Notes: generated by a model from the sequence alone, not told the origin. Counted from the first letter of the stretch, positions 11,545 through 23,940 are shown. The stretch is 64,000 nucleotides of DNA from Odobenus rosmarus divergens (GCF_000321225.1 NW_004450561.1:1532071-1596070); one strand, 5' to 3'. Numbers and translations: made by a program.

Positions 11545-11750
11545 TAGCCCAAGAAAGAGAGCGTCTTTCAGTGAAAAGAACCCTAGATCCAAAATATATT
11601 GGCTCAAGAATGTGATCTACCCCTTAATAAACCTGATTTGGGGCAAGTTGCCTATGTCCTCATTTTTAGTTTCTCTAATTTTTGAATGGAAATAAAAGTC
11701 CTTTGTCCTTTCTCAGGTGACTTTGTGAAAACAAAATAACACATGTAATT
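11545..11750 (+). repeat. MIR SINE fragment
   Basis: Segments 'ggggcaagttgcctatgtcc', 'tttagtttctctaattttt', 'gaatggaaataaaagtcc' and 'gtgaaaacaaaataacacat' follow the MIR order. It is diverged but covers most of the core and 3' part. Confidence 0.65.
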
Positions 11751-12329
11751 ATTATTTTTTTTTATATTGGAAAGCAGTCACCATATACATTTAGGATTCA
11801 ATGTCAATTAATCTCCCAAACAAAAACACTAGGAAATGGCTGTCCAAGATGGACAAGACAAGGCCAAGCATGGATATAAGAATGACTGGTATAAAAAATA
11901 TGGTTAATATGAGTTTATGCTACATTAATACTACATAATACCAAGAAGGTAATAGTACCAGTAGATTCTGCAATGGGCACAGCTGATATATTGGATTTAG
12001 TTCTTGGCATCATGTTTTTAAGACAGGCATTTTCTAATTGCCATATGCCCAGAGGAAAACACCCAGATGGTAGGGGTCTATAAAAATGGAACTTGCATAA
12101 AGAATGGCTAAAGAAACTAGAGCATCAATGGCTCAGAAAAGAGATTTGGGGACATAGTATAGTTGTGTTCAAACATTGATGAGCTCTCAAGCAGAAAAGT
12201 CTTTAGACCTAATCTCAGAATTTTCTTGAGACCAAACTATGATAGTAGTTTCTCAGGAAATATTAGTGGACTCTAGCTATTATCTTTTACCACCCCTTTG
12301 ACAAATAGGGTATAGTAGTTTGATTTGTG
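11751..12329. other. No recognised gene or repeat
   Basis: AT-rich sequence with no coding or structural signal that I can support. Confidence 0.4.
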
Positions 12330-12690
12330 AGCAGGGTAGGTGTTCTCTTCCTTCTTTATTATATAAAATTTCTTACCTGGTTGAAAATGAAAATTTTCCT
12401 AGAAATAGTTGATTTCAGCAGAAACATGCTCTCCTTGCTTAACATTCTTCATGATATTTTTATATACATTTGCGTACATACAAAAGAATATTTGAAATTG
12501 GTTATTGGGGGGAAGTTAAGGGTAATGAGAAGGGGGGCTTTTGATTTGTGGTGATAATGTTCTATTTCTTAACCTGGGTGGTAGTTACATGGATGTGACC
12601 ACTTTGTGATAATTCATTGACCTATATACTTAATGATTTATGCATTTTTCTGTGTATATATTATAATTCAAAAATACAGTTGATTTTAAG
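12330..12690 (+). mobile_element. Old L1 3' UTR fragment
   Basis: The run 'cctgggtggtagttacatgg', 'gtgaccactttgtgataatt', 'cattgacctatatacttaat' and 'tttttctgtgtatatatta' matches the well-known 3' end of mammalian-age L1 (L1M-type) elements. The tail is A-rich near 12660-12690. Subfamily not determined. Confidence 0.6.
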
Positions 12691-12829
12691 AAGGATATAA
12701 GTAATATATATTTAAGAGATAAGGCATACAAAAAAATCTTTAAGGATTTCTTTAAACTCTTAGAAGTACCAGGAAGCATTATCCAAATAAAGAACTTAAA
12801 AATGTTCAATACCATTGAATTTACTTATC

Positions 12830-14235
12830 TATATGCTCCCACTTTTATCCATTTCTATCTCCTCTTCTTAGAGGTAACTGCTATATTGATTTGCATTTTT
12901 TATTGATTTTCCTTTTCTTGAAAAAAAAAATGTATCCCAAACCTCTGTAATCCTAAACAGGATTTGTTTTCTTTTGCTTGTTTTAGAGCTTTACCAAAAA
13001 TGCTTATATACTGTGTGTAGTTTTCTGTGATTTGCTTTTTCCATGTTGTTATATGGATTGTTCTATTTCTATTGACTTATTGGAAAAAAAACCCTTATTG
13101 GCTAAATGTGTTGCAATATCTTCTCCTGTTTTGTGGCTTATTGTTTTACTCTTTGAATGATGTCATTTGATGAATGGAGGTTTTAAAATTTTAATGTGAT
13201 TGTATTTATTATCTTTTCTGTTATAGTTTATAGTTTTGGTGTCTTATTTAGGAAATCATTTTTTATTCTAAAGTCATACAGATAATAATCTGTATTATTT
13301 TGAAAGAGGTGTACTTTCACAGGTAAGTCTTAATCTGTCTGGAATTGAAGTAGGAGTACAATAGACTTGTTTTCCATATGGACAATCAATTATATCAGCA
13401 CCATTCGTTAAACAGCCCCTCATTTACCCACTGATTTGCAATGCAACTTCTGTCATACAACAAATTTATATACATAGGCATGTTTCCAGACTCTCTGTTG
13501 GATAGTTGTCTGTCCCTATGCCAATATCACACTGTACTGTTACTGTAAATTCATAATGTCTTGATAATTTGTAGGGCAAGGACCTTCCCCTTTTTCTTAT
13601 TCTTCAGGACTCCGTATGCATTTTAGTATTAATTTACTGAGCTCCTTATAAGATCCAGCCATGCTTATGACTTTAATATTATTAAATCTTTGGCTCATTG
13701 TGGGCAGGTTTGACCTCTTTATATTGAGTCATCTTAACCATGAAGATCATATGACTCTCTTTTGCTTAGGTCTCTTTACTGTTGTTCTATAGAGTTTATG
13801 ATTTTCTCCATATAGGTCTTTGGCCTCTTTATATTTTTTAAGACTTGTTTGTAGGTACCTTATATATTTTGTTGCTATTGTAAACTTTTTGAATTGCATT
13901 TTTGTACTGTTTGTTTTTGTGGCACAGACATGAAATTGAATATATTTTTTTGTATTTTATCTAGCTTCTTTTAAACTTTCATTAATTTTAGTAATTTATA
14001 AGCAAATTAGTTTGGGTTTTCTATGTAGAAAGTCATACATTTGTGAATAATGACCATTTATTTTTTCCTTTTCAATCTTTGTGACATTTTTTCTCATTCT
14101 TTACTGTGTACTGAGATCTGCAGTAAAACTTTAAATAGCAGTGGTTATAGATTGTTACTGATTTTAATTTAAATACTTAGAGGGCCTTCTTATATAAATG
14201 TGGTTTCATAAGACACCATCTCTCTTTGGAAATTG
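12830..14235 (-). mobile_element. Old L1 fragment, minus strand
   Basis: The plus strand carries the reverse complement of an L1M-type 3' ORF2/3' UTR region. Examples are 'tttgtggcttattgttttac' with 'atgatgtcatttgatgaatg' near 13130, 'cttatttaggaaatcatttt' near 13240, 'atatcagcaccattcgttaa' near 13394, and 'tttgttgctattgtaaactt' near 13869. The order is that of the L1 consensus. Many substitutions and indels show great age. Confidence 0.7.
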
Positions 14236-14239
14236 CTCA

Positions 14240-15689
14240 AAATTAACAGCGGTTTTTTTTTAAATGAAAAAAGGACCCACATTCTCTAACTTCATTAAAA
14301 CTAGGGGACACATATAATTCATAAACACGGAAACACATACAAAAGCTTCCCAAAATAGCTGAGCAAAGAGGAACAAAATCATGCAAAATTAAAGAAAGAA
14401 TTTTAAAAGATTATAGAGAAAAAGACATTCTAGAAGATAAGAAATAGATATCTAAATGATGCATAGCTGCAGTATCTGAAAAATAAAATCAAAACAAAGG
14501 AACAGAAGATAAGTTCAAGATACAATTCAAAAAAGCTTTCCTGAGATTTGAAAAACAAAATAAAACAACACTCAAATCTATACATTGCAAGGGCACATTT
14601 CATGCAGGGGAAAAAAAAAACCCTGACCAGACACTTAATATTAGGACATGGACAAGTAAATTACTTAGACTCTAAAGATAAAGAAGGAATCTTTTGGGCA
14701 GTGGTATAAAAAGAACAAGACACTTGTAAGGGGGAAAAATAAAATCTAGCCGTCCATAGATTTCTCCACAGCAACAGACAGAGGGGAAGAGCTACAAAAT
14801 ACTCAAGGGAAGAAATTGTGAGCCAAGGATTTTTTTATTCAACCAAGATGTTCTTCAAGTATAAAGGCCTCAGATAAACAAGTTTGAATATGTAAGAAAC
14901 CAAGGAATATTTTCCCATGAGCCTTTCTTGAGAAAAACCACTGGAAAATTAATTTAAACCAAGAGATGAGCTGGGGCAATTGTGGCAAAAGAATTCATGA
15001 CATTATTTTGTTGAGTATTGAACATATGTAACTATAAAACCAGGACTCAAACAAATGTGGGGTTTATGGTGACAGAACAGAATGTGAAAGTTATATGCCT
15101 ATATATGTAGAAATGAGACAGCTAACTAAAATTGGAAAGAAGGAGGAAACAACATGAAAGATAAGATCACTGATTACAAAGGTGCTCTATTAGCTAGGAG
15201 TTAAAGCCTTCAAAGCTGAAAAACCAGTAATGTAATTATAGATGTATTTAAAAATATAAACATAAATATTGAATACAGTTAATATTATCAACAAAAATCA
15301 GGAAGTAGAGAAGAAGAAATAAAATGGAACATTATTTTATCACTGTTCAAAGTAGGGATAATTATGTCAAAAGACATAGATAACTAGGGAATCATGTAAA
15401 GTCATAATTATGAAATAATGATTAGAAAGGAAGGACAAACCTTCATCACTACCAAAACTACACATAAAAATAAAATAAGAAAGGAGACCAGGATTTTAAC
15501 TGTCCTTAAAAATCTATAAAACGTCAACAACATAAAATTATATAATAGAAATAAGATCAGAAATATCTTTCTTATCAATAAGTATAAATGAACATAACAT
15601 ATAGCTTCAGAACAATTTTTCAAGAAAGCAAAATACTTTATGCAAATATATATAAATATACACTCTCCATATTTATACATTAAAGGTTC
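14240..15689 (+). mobile_element. Old L1/HAL1-like fragment, left part
   Basis: A-rich sense-strand LINE sequence. Markers are 'gtgagccaaggatttttttattcaacc', 'ttcttcaagtataaaggcct' (14851-14870) and 'ggaatattttcccatgagcc'. These occur in old L1M/HAL1-type elements around the ORF1 end and intergenic region. It appears to resume at 16512 after the inserted LTR. Confidence 0.55.
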
Positions 15690-16511
15690 TGGTCACCAAT
15701 TCCAACGTGTGTATGTCTGTGTGTGTGTGTGTGTGGAATTTCTCCACACCAACATGCAATATTCCAACACCAGCTGAGTGTCTTACAATTTAACTCAATT
15801 CCAATACTATCTACCCAAAGATAGCATTAGATCCCAAAGGTTAAGGGGTCATCCTACAAGACTGCCCCCTCCAGCCCTGCCAGATGCCAATTGCAAGTCC
15901 AGGTTGCCACCTGTGTTTCTGACCAATCAGCTATAGATTGAAGGGCCCAAGGACCCCCTCCATGGGTTTTGATTACTTTGCTGGAGCAGCTCACAAAACA
16001 AAGAGAAACATTTTGCTTACTAGATCACCGATTTATTATAAAAGGATATAACTCAGGAACGGGCAGATGGAAGAGTTGCAAAGGCAAGATATGAAGAATG
16101 GATTCAGAGCTTCCATGCCCTCTCCAGGTGTGCCACTCTTCCCAGATCTCCATGTGTTCACCAACCTGGAAGCTCTCTGAACCCTTGCCTTTTGGGTTTT
16201 TATGGAGGCTTCATTACATAGGCATGAATGATTAAGTCATTGGCCATTGGTGAATGAACTCAATCTCCAGCCCCTCTCTCCTCCCCAGAGATGGGGGGCG
16301 GGGGATGAAAGTTCCAATCCTCTAATCACAAAAATGGTTCTCCTGGCAACCAGCACCCCCATCCTTAAGTTACCTAAGGGCTTTCCAAAAGTCACCTCAT
16401 TAACAAAACAAAAGACACCTTTATTGCTCTTATCACAGGAAATTCCAAGGGATTTAGGGAGCTTTGAGTCAGAAACCATGGATAAAGACCAAATATATAT
16501 TTCTTATCACA
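15690..16511 (-). mobile_element. Solo LTR of an ERV-L-type retrovirus-like element
   Basis: An 822-bp unit bounded by TG and CA. On the minus strand it starts TGTGATAAGAAATA and ends GGTGACCA. It has a polyadenylation signal on the minus strand (AATAAA at 16037-16032). The sequence, for example 'aaagcctccataaaaaccc' in sense, matches an LTR I associate with the MER21-type ERV-L group; the family name is from memory. No purine-rich tract precedes its start and L1 sequence lies on both sides, so it looks like a solo LTR inside the old L1. A GT microsatellite at 15708-15735 lies near its end. Confidence 0.7.
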
Positions 16512-16850
16512 GTACACATGATAACTAAATAACTAAAACAAAGTAATTTAGAAGGATTGGAAATAAAAGGAAAGCAAATTATACAAGACAAAGGCAAAGC
16601 TGGAGTCATAAGATATTAGTCAAGGCAGAATTCTGGCCAAAAAGCATTGGCCAGAAAGAACACTCTGTAATGTTAAAAAGAGCCATTCACAATAAAAATA
16701 TAATAGTGTTGAATATCTATGAGCCAAATGTCTCAACTTCATAGAACAAAAACTGCAAGATAGAGAAATACACATGTAATAGAAAACTTACCTTACCTCT
16801 CAGCCCATGCTAGTGGTTAAAAAAGAAAAAGATATAAACTAATGAAATAA
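16512..16850 (+). mobile_element. Old L1 fragment, continuation after the solo LTR
   Basis: The segments 'aaaaagagccattcacaata', 'aatatctatgagccaaatgt' and 'atagaacaaaaactgcaaga' are L1 ORF2 endonuclease-to-RT linker text seen in other mammalian L1M copies. The orientation is the same as for 14240-15689, which supports one L1 split by the LTR. Confidence 0.55.
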
Positions 16851-17067
16851 TAATTTTGTAAGAAAGTATAATTTACAAAAAGTAACCAGTAAAAAGGTAA
16901 AAAAATTAGATTAATTTTCATGGAAGAAATAGAGAAAGTTGTCAATTTACTACCTTGTGTAGCTTTTCTTTCTACCATACCTTTGAATACGAGATTATGA
17001 ACGCTATTTCAACAGCTCCAAAGAATACAACATGTCCGCAATTGCATTTTAAAAAAAGTTAGTTAGA

Positions 17068-17276
17068 GGGGCGCCTGGGTGATTCAGTTGGTTAAGCACT
17101 AGACTCAGGTCATGAGCTCAGAGTCCTGGGATCTAGCCCCACGTCAGGCTATGAGCTCAGCGCAGAGGCTGTTTGTCCTTCTCCCTCCCCCTTTGCTCCC
17201 CCCATCACCTGGCTCCTGCATGTACACATGCTCTCTCTCAAATAAATAAATAAAATCTTTAAAAAATTCAAAAATA
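17068..17276 (+). mobile_element. CAN-SINE, plus strand, inside the ERV-L remnant
   Basis: It has the head ggggcgcctgggtgattcag, a CT-rich centre and the tail aaataaataaataaaatctt. The target-site duplication is about 14 bp with one mismatch: aaaagttagttaga at 17054-17067 and aaaagtgagttaga at 17277-17290. Confidence 0.95.
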
Positions 17277-17470
17277 AAAGTGAGTTAGATAGCATTTGGT
17301 TCACTAACATTATATCTGTGGGATGTCAAGGTGATCAAGGTCTTTGAAGACTAGATTACAAAGAGCAAGAGAGTTGATATAACCCAAAAATGAAGGTATG
17401 TTCCTGACCCTTCCTGGTAAAAGAAAATTGCTCTGGTGGTTCTTTATAATTGGTATAGAGGAAATAGCAC

Positions 17471-17539
17471 AATTAATTTCTGAATTGATTCAGAAATTAA
17501 TTTCAGACCAAATTTAATCTTCAGACCATATCTGAAGAT
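17471..17539. repeat. Two adjacent perfect inverted repeats
   Basis: The first has 15-bp arms (aattaatttctgaat at 17471-17485 and its complement at 17488-17502) with a 2-base loop. The second has 9-bp arms (atcttcaga at 17517-17525 and tctgaagat at 17531-17539) with a 5-base loop. Both arms match perfectly. Confidence 0.95.
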
Positions 17540-19084
17540 CCCACATATAGAACAGTAGATGCACTTAGAACCAGCACATAGTTAAATTTATCATAATCTA
17601 TAGTTATTCTTCAACATCCACCTGTCCTTTGTACAGATGTGACTACTGGGAGTTGGTAGGTATCATCATTGCTATATTTTTAAAGTTTTAATGATAACAA
17701 TTTTGTCAATTTCCATGAAAATGAGGTGTTGCGTTTGTTTTAGTATTCTGGGGTGTCTCACTCCAAGGGTCAGGGAGTCAATGTGAAAATTCTACCCGTC
17801 TATTTCAATTATATATTCAGAGCTGAGGAAATAACCATGGGTATCTGAACATATTATAAAGCAAATCTAGGTCCAAATTCTATATATCATCTAGCATTAT
17901 AAATTCCCACTTTGACAAATGATACCACAGTGGCATTTTGGATTCCTAGAGTTTTTTTAGGTATGTAGATTAATTATATAATTATATAATAATTATATAA
18001 TTATTTCATTCCTAAGAACATCATAGCTCTTTAACTACCACCAAATATTCCTATCCAAACAGGGATTCCTGTCTGATTGTCATTGTTTCCTTCTGCCTCT
18101 TACGTTAAAGTATACTCATCTTTTCTCTGTTATTTGGCCTCTGCCACTTTAGATCTTGTTTCCCATTGAAATCAGGGAACTCGGGTCAGTGGGGTATCTC
18201 TCAACATTATCATCTTTAGTCTTCAGAGGACAAACACCATAGAGCTTTTCAATGATGTTGATTTTCGCCACAATAATGCATTTTTTAATGCTTAAGAAAA
18301 TGAATGTCTTCTGGGACCCCTTTAGAAACAGTGGGAAATGTGATGGATCATATATTGTAAATCCATGCTAACATTTCCACCTGCCTAGGTTTATGGATTC
18401 CTTTCTCTATGTTATGGTAGGGAAGTTTTTTCATCTAAATATTGAATATAGGTTACTACCGAGTCCTGTTTTAGTCAACTAAGAAAGCCAGCTATCAGAA
18501 CCATTTCTAGTTGTTCAAGTTAACACATTAATTTCAGTGTCTCAGATAAGTGTATCCAGAGTAAAAAATTTGGTTCAGTGCATTATTATATTCTATTCTT
18601 CTTGGCTTACCACCCTTGGAATTTATTCCATCCATATTCTCCGGGTATCTCCTGATAGAAATTAGAGAAATATTGTAAATATTTTGGTGTTTCTTTTTTC
18701 CTGGGTCAGATTTTGTATTTGTTCCCATTGGAGAATATGCAAACAGATTCCAGTTATGGATATAGAAGCAATGATGGGTGGTGAGGTTACCTTAAGGAGA
18801 ATAGTTATCCTCTTATAAGGCAACTGCCTGTGTGAGGTTGTTACCCTATCTTCAAGCAAGAGAAGATTAGTGTTTTTAGTCAAGGAGGGAGGCATTTCTT
18901 CTGATTGGCCAGGGATGCTCATATATCTCAGATTCTTCCTCATCCACCCAAAGGCATTTTACGTCTCAGGGTCTCTAGTGTTTTCCCATCCATGCCTTTC
19001 CTTTCAAATAACAAACTCTCCAAGGGTCTGAGTTCAAGTTATGTTGTAATCAGCAGCCTGTATAACTAGATTTTTTATCTAATT

Positions 19085-19165
19085 TTTAACCCTAATAATC
19101 TAACATCTAATAATAATAATAAATAATCTAATATCTGCCTGGCACTAAAATAAATAAATAAGTGA
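19085..19165. repeat. TAA/TAAA-rich simple repeat
   Basis: Short runs of (TAA)n and (AAAT)n with intervening 'atctaa' units. It is low complexity with no further signal. Confidence 0.6.
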
Positions 19166-19600
19166 TTTTTTTCGGGGATACTTTTTGATGATGTCTTGTT
19201 CTAGGAGTTTAAAACCCTGTGTTTATGATTTTGTTTCTGTAAACTCTCCAAAAGCAGACATCTCACCCCATTGTCCAGAAAAATCACTAGTACTACCATA
19301 AGAATTCAATGTAACATCCAACTTTTCTCCCAAATTATTGCCTTCTATAGGCAGTTTATCTCAAATAATCTCAGTCGGTAATTTAAGAAATCGTGAGTCC
19401 AATGCATGACATAGATTACCAGTATCCTGTTTTCCTGTGGGATGTATGACATCTCTGCATTTAAAGTCACAAGATAAGTAACTCACTCTAAGAATTTAAT
19501 CTTGGTGAATCTGTTTTGTTGGCCTACTGTTGGTAGCAAGGATTGGATAATTTAGGGTCTAGTCAGTAAAAGGGAAATGGTGCTTTGTTTTTCAAACAGA

Positions 19601-20295
19601 GGTGACTGGTTACAAATGTGTTGAGGAGCTAAGAGACCAAAAAAGGGAAGGTGATATAATCCAGAGATGAATGCAGAATGCAGCTAATGTCCTTCAGTCT
19701 GGGAACCAAAGGAGAAGAGGTGGTGTGTTCTCAGAGGTCAGGGACACTTCTCTGCCGTATGACATGGTGTGTGCAACAGGCTTGGCACCCAAGGAAGGAC
19801 TACCTAGTCAGTGCTTGAACCATGGAGCAAGTGTTGAGGAAGCCAGGACTGGGGATGCCAAGGGTGTTCTGGGCAGTCAGATTTTAGGACTGCTGAGAGG
19901 ATGTGAACACTGGAAACAGGACTGAGGAAGAGACTGCCCTGTGGGTGCCGGAAGTGCTCAAAGGTGTTCTTGAAAGGAAGGCTTGAAAGAAAAAAAAGAG
20001 TCATTTCCCCTTTTTTTTCATCTTCCAGTATCCCAGTACCTCAGAGTGGCAGAAGCTAATGAGAAGCCAGCCAGCAGAGAGGTTGTCATGTGCCAACAGA
20101 GTCGAACCCAGAAGGGTGGCAAAGGAGGTGAAGACTGGTCATGCAGATGATGGTCTCCCTTTGTCTTAGCTTGCCCAGTGGCAGGGGGGAGTTCCATTTT
20201 CCCAGAATTTGTAGTGTAGGGCCTCTACTTCTCTTTATACTAATTTTGATTCTTACTTCAAAACACCACCCTGATTTGTGTCTTTTTCTCCATTT
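19601..20295. other. Unassigned, purine-rich sequence
   Basis: More G-rich than its surroundings, with an 84-codon plus-strand open frame (19671-19925) that has no recognisable domain. It may be part of an old LINE 3' region, but I cannot place it. Confidence 0.3.
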
Positions 20296-20308
20296 TCACT
20301 ATTGTTAT

Positions 20309-20494
20309 TTTTTTTTTAAATATATTTATTATTTGAGAGAGAGAGAGAGAGAAAGAGTGAGCAGAGAGAGGGGCAGAGAGAGAGGGAGAAGAGCGTGGAG
20401 CCAGGTGTGGGGCTCCGTCCCAGGACCCAGAGATCTTGACCTGAGCTGAAATCAAGAGACGGCTGCTTAACCAACTGAGCCGCCCAGGAGCCCC
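20309..20494 (-). mobile_element. CAN-SINE, minus strand
   Basis: On the minus strand it has the head ggggctcctgggcggctcag. The CT-rich part appears on the plus strand as a (GA)n run at 20333-20352. The tail is A-rich. Imperfect target-site duplication: tcactattgttat at 20296-20308 and tcactgttgttct at 20495-20507. Three overlapping open frames here are by-products of the SINE. Confidence 0.93.
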
Positions 20495-20889
20495 TCACTG
20501 TTGTTCTCTTACTCTAAGTCCCTTCCACCTACTAGTGGCCTTGTTTTAACATGCCGGATAGAAATACACTACAAAGGTCTGTGAACTTTTATCTTCAAAT
20601 TCTTACTACTTTTTTTTTAACATATACTTACTGGACTCTATGCTAAAGAATTATTGATACATTAGTCAGGAGGGGTAGCTATGAATTTATCCTTTATGGT
20701 TTGTTTGATTGTGAGATGGAAATAAACATGGAGACATTCAGGAAAACAAAGACTCTAAATAAAACAAAGAGCTGTGTCATCGTCAAATCTAAAAACAAAG
20801 TTCAGAAGATAGATTTATTACATCACTGAAACCTATTAGGTCAAAGATTATTTAGCTACTTTATGCTCTGATTGCAATCCTTTATTTAC

Positions 20890-21400
20890 TTCCCACTCCC
20901 CCATCCCTATTATATATCCCCAGCCATTGTTCACAATGGGCTATCTTTCTTCAGATGTGACATACTCTCGAATCTCCATTGATCATGCTCTCCCAACTTC
21001 CCCTTTCCTCCTTTCCTTCTTAGCTGAGTAAATGCTCTTCCCTGAGCCAGGCCCTGCTCAGTTGTTCTGACCTTGGTGAAACCTTTCCATGTCATTTGGA
21101 ACATTTCCAGAGTATTTGGTTCATACTATTTGTTTATAACGTATCACATGATGTTTTTAACACTTTAGTACAGAAGTGGCCTAATAAGGAAGATGGGTTT
21201 TCCATAGGATGGTTTACCCAGTGAGCCCAACCAAACAGGAATTTCAACATTGTATTCAATCTTCGATGTGTTCTATCTCCTTCATTAAATTATGAGCTCC
21301 ACTTTGAAAGCAAGAAATAAATGTCACTTGTATTTCTATTTCTAGCATCTAGTTCAATGCTGGGTACATAGTGGGCTTCAATAAATGCCTAATGTAATTT
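20890..21400 (+). repeat. L2 LINE 3' fragment
   Basis: Pyrimidine-rich text such as 'ctcttccctgagccaggccc' is followed by 'atgagctccactttgaaagc', 'tagttcaatgctgggtacat' and 'agtgggcttcaataaatgcc'. This is the classic L2 3' end in sense orientation. Confidence 0.7.
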
Positions 21401-22915
21401 AATTATATATTAGTGGAAGAATGCCAAAGTCACATAATATAGTGTTTTTGGATGGTGCACGTATTTCTGATTTTCCTACCTGTTCTGGTCTGACAAGTAC
21501 CAATTTTCTAACCTTTAAAAACATCTGACATACATTATTTTTAAAAGTTAATATTCCTTCCTGAAATCATTTAACCATTTATTGCAGACATTTGAAACCC
21601 TAAAGAAGTATATATATTTTTTCAATTTTATGAACATGTATTAGTTTTACCTGATTAGTATCTGTTAGATTTGACCCAATTTTAATCTTATACTCATCAT
21701 ATCAATAATTTATGCAGAAACTCTTGCAAAGCCTCCTTTAGAAAACTGGCCTTTTGAAAAGGGGCACTTACATAGTCTCTGTCATGTTCTTGGTTGCATT
21801 ACAGTATCATTCTGGATGGTGGTTATTATACCTTATATTTAATTCTTTAAGGAAAGGCTTTGAGATGACTCTAAGCTTAGGAAGCACAGTCAAGAACTGC
21901 ACCAGGGTTTTCAAATAGCAGCTACCATCAAGAGACCAAAGGCAATCTTTGCCCAAATGCTGTGGAATCATAAAGCAGGGCATTTTTCTCTAAGCCCTGC
22001 TTGCTCATGTGGATCTATGTTGTCATCTGTGGTCTCATCTTAGGGTATGGACAACTATAGAAGCTCCATGTTGGTTAAGATATTTTGTTGTCCTTGATTT
22101 CTGAGTATTTCTGTTCTTAAGATCAAAAGCCCACAAAGAAAAAAGTACTAATAAAAGAGAATTGCACTCTATGCTTAAACATGGATGGGGCTTAGAGCAT
22201 TAGGATATTTCATCTTCAGAAGCTTGTATGTTATCATAGTGAACAAATGGACTTTCTGTCGAGGCAAAGGCCCATTTGCCCTTCCAGCTGACTCCACCCT
22301 GCACCCTAATGGATACAATGCTAATAGAGACCAGTTTTCTCTTTCTTAAACTCATTTCTTTTCTCTGCATCTTGACACCATATCAGTTTGAGGCAAGCTG
22401 TGGCAGGCACATTTACTAAAAGGATACCCATGTTGGGAAGCAGCAGCGGAAGGCTCAGTGCCAGGATTAGCCATTAGCAGTAGGGGGAAAACATTCTTGT
22501 TGTAGTAGTCTTCTTTGCTGGAAGGCTACCTACTGGCATTTGAAATAGTTCTCTCCTGTCAATCAAACAAATTGTTTTACAGATCTACGAGGTGTTTAGA
22601 GGATACAGAGATAGAATTTTCAGATCTTTAGGTGCTTTTTCCAAAGGTGATCTGTGTTCTGTAGCAATATCTGAATTTTTTTTTTTTTAAGGATGGTTTT
22701 TCCTTCAACAGTGTTGTTGATGTACCCCTCGTGCCTAGAGATTACAGGAAATAATAGTTTTTAGATGTATCATTAAAATTGCCACCCTTTTGGGGAGCAT
22801 TAATGAAAATCTGGATATGGGAATACCTTTACTTTGATCTCCCAGGATATCAAGGTAGCCTGAGTTATCATAACAAAAGATAATATTAGGATTAAGAAGA
22901 ACTACGGTGGCACCT
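21401..22915. other. No recognised gene or repeat
   Basis: Unique-looking sequence without a supported exon. A T12 run lies near 22678. Confidence 0.4.
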
Positions 22916-23034
22916 GGCTGGCTCAGTTGGAAGAGCATACGACTACTGATCTTGGGGTCGTGAGTTTGAGCCCCTCGTTGGGTGTAGAGATTACTTAAGT
23001 AAATAAAACTTAAGAAAAAAAAAGAAAGAAAAAC
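22916..23034 (+). mobile_element. Older CAN-SINE variant, plus strand
   Basis: It starts ggtggcacctggctggctcag. The internal part (ttggggtcgtgagtttgagc, then gggtgtagagattactt) is that of the older, shorter tRNA-Lys SINE lineage without the long CT-rich region. It ends in an A-rich tail near 23034. The target-site duplication is not clear. Confidence 0.85.
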
Positions 23035-23940
23035 TGACAGCTTTCACCTTTAATCTTTAAATCACCTTTGCCCTGACCCCATGCTTCCCATTTTCTCTTA
23101 CCTGTTTTTTCTCACTTGCCCTCATTGGCAAAAGGGATGACAGTACAGAGCATAGGCTGAGAGGAGTGCTTATGACAACGAGTAGATACACCTTAAGGCA
23201 TTAAAGTTTTAATTATATAAAAAAGAAAAATGGTAAGACCTAAAGTGAATAACCACCTCTGTAATGCAAATACTCCCCCAGCTCTAGTATGGTTTCAGCT
23301 GGTGGTGTTCAACTTTAATCTCTTTATTTCTTTACATTTTCACATAGAAGCTCCCCTTTATGTTTTATTAATTCCCACTTCTGATTAAGATTTCATCTGA
23401 AGCAAGTGTTGTGCTACTAAAAAATTATTTTTTAAAAGCACTGAACTATACACATTATATGAGACAGAATGAGGTAAAATATCATTCTCCAAAAATCTTT
23501 GAATTAAGGAATCCCATTTGAATTGTTTGTCCCAGTGGGAATTATCCTGTGAAAGGCAGTCCTTTGAAGAGTTCATCACTCTTGTGACATTCTTTATGGA
23601 AAGTTCCTTGATGCTGCCAGGCACATGTCCTCTCCTTAGCGTTTACCAAACCCCCCTGGGCCATAAACACACGAATGGTGTCTATCTATACACCACAGGT
23701 ATATTTTTATAGTGTTGATGAGTTATGTTTTTTTTTTCCCCCTGATTATAGGAGTAACTCATGATAATTGCAGACAATTTGAGAACATGGCTTGGTGATT
23801 TTGTACTGTCAACATACCTAATGTGGAACTATATTTCCCAGACTTCTTTTCTCAGTATGTTTCAAGTTTAGCGTTGACCACTAGACAAATCTATGTGGGA
23901 TTTGGAATACGGATGTAAAATAGTTGTCATTATATTCTAA
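23035..23940. other. No recognised gene or repeat
   Basis: AT-rich, no supported feature. Open frames of 79 codons (minus, 23385-23624) and 64 codons (plus, 23518-23712) overlap and lack domain features. Confidence 0.4.

Larger units (their letters stand above)
16950..19600 (-). pseudogene. ERV-L (class III) endogenous retrovirus pol remnant
   Basis: The minus strand holds decayed reverse transcriptase of the ERV-L group. From about 17640 down to 17535 a frame with one stop reads the segment before the palm, including RITIDYDKFN. From 17387 to 17313 a 25-codon open frame contains GYINS and LDHLDIPQ, a stretch typical of ERV-L RT just before the catalytic aspartates. A TAA follows, then a CAN-SINE (17068-17276), and the reading probably resumes at about 17067-16960. 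The part 17640-19600, upstream in the element, is assigned by position to gag/protease and is too degraded to confirm. No intact frame remains. Confidence 0.65.

Noticed and set aside
15690..16511. LTR as the 3' LTR of the ERV-L pol remnant
   Set aside because: No purine-rich tract precedes it and L1-like sequence separates the two, so a solo LTR fits better. Not fully excluded.
17068..17140. tRNA-like head with A- and B-box-like segments
   Set aside because: This is the tRNA-Lys-derived head of a CAN-SINE followed by a SINE body and A-rich tail, not a tRNA gene.
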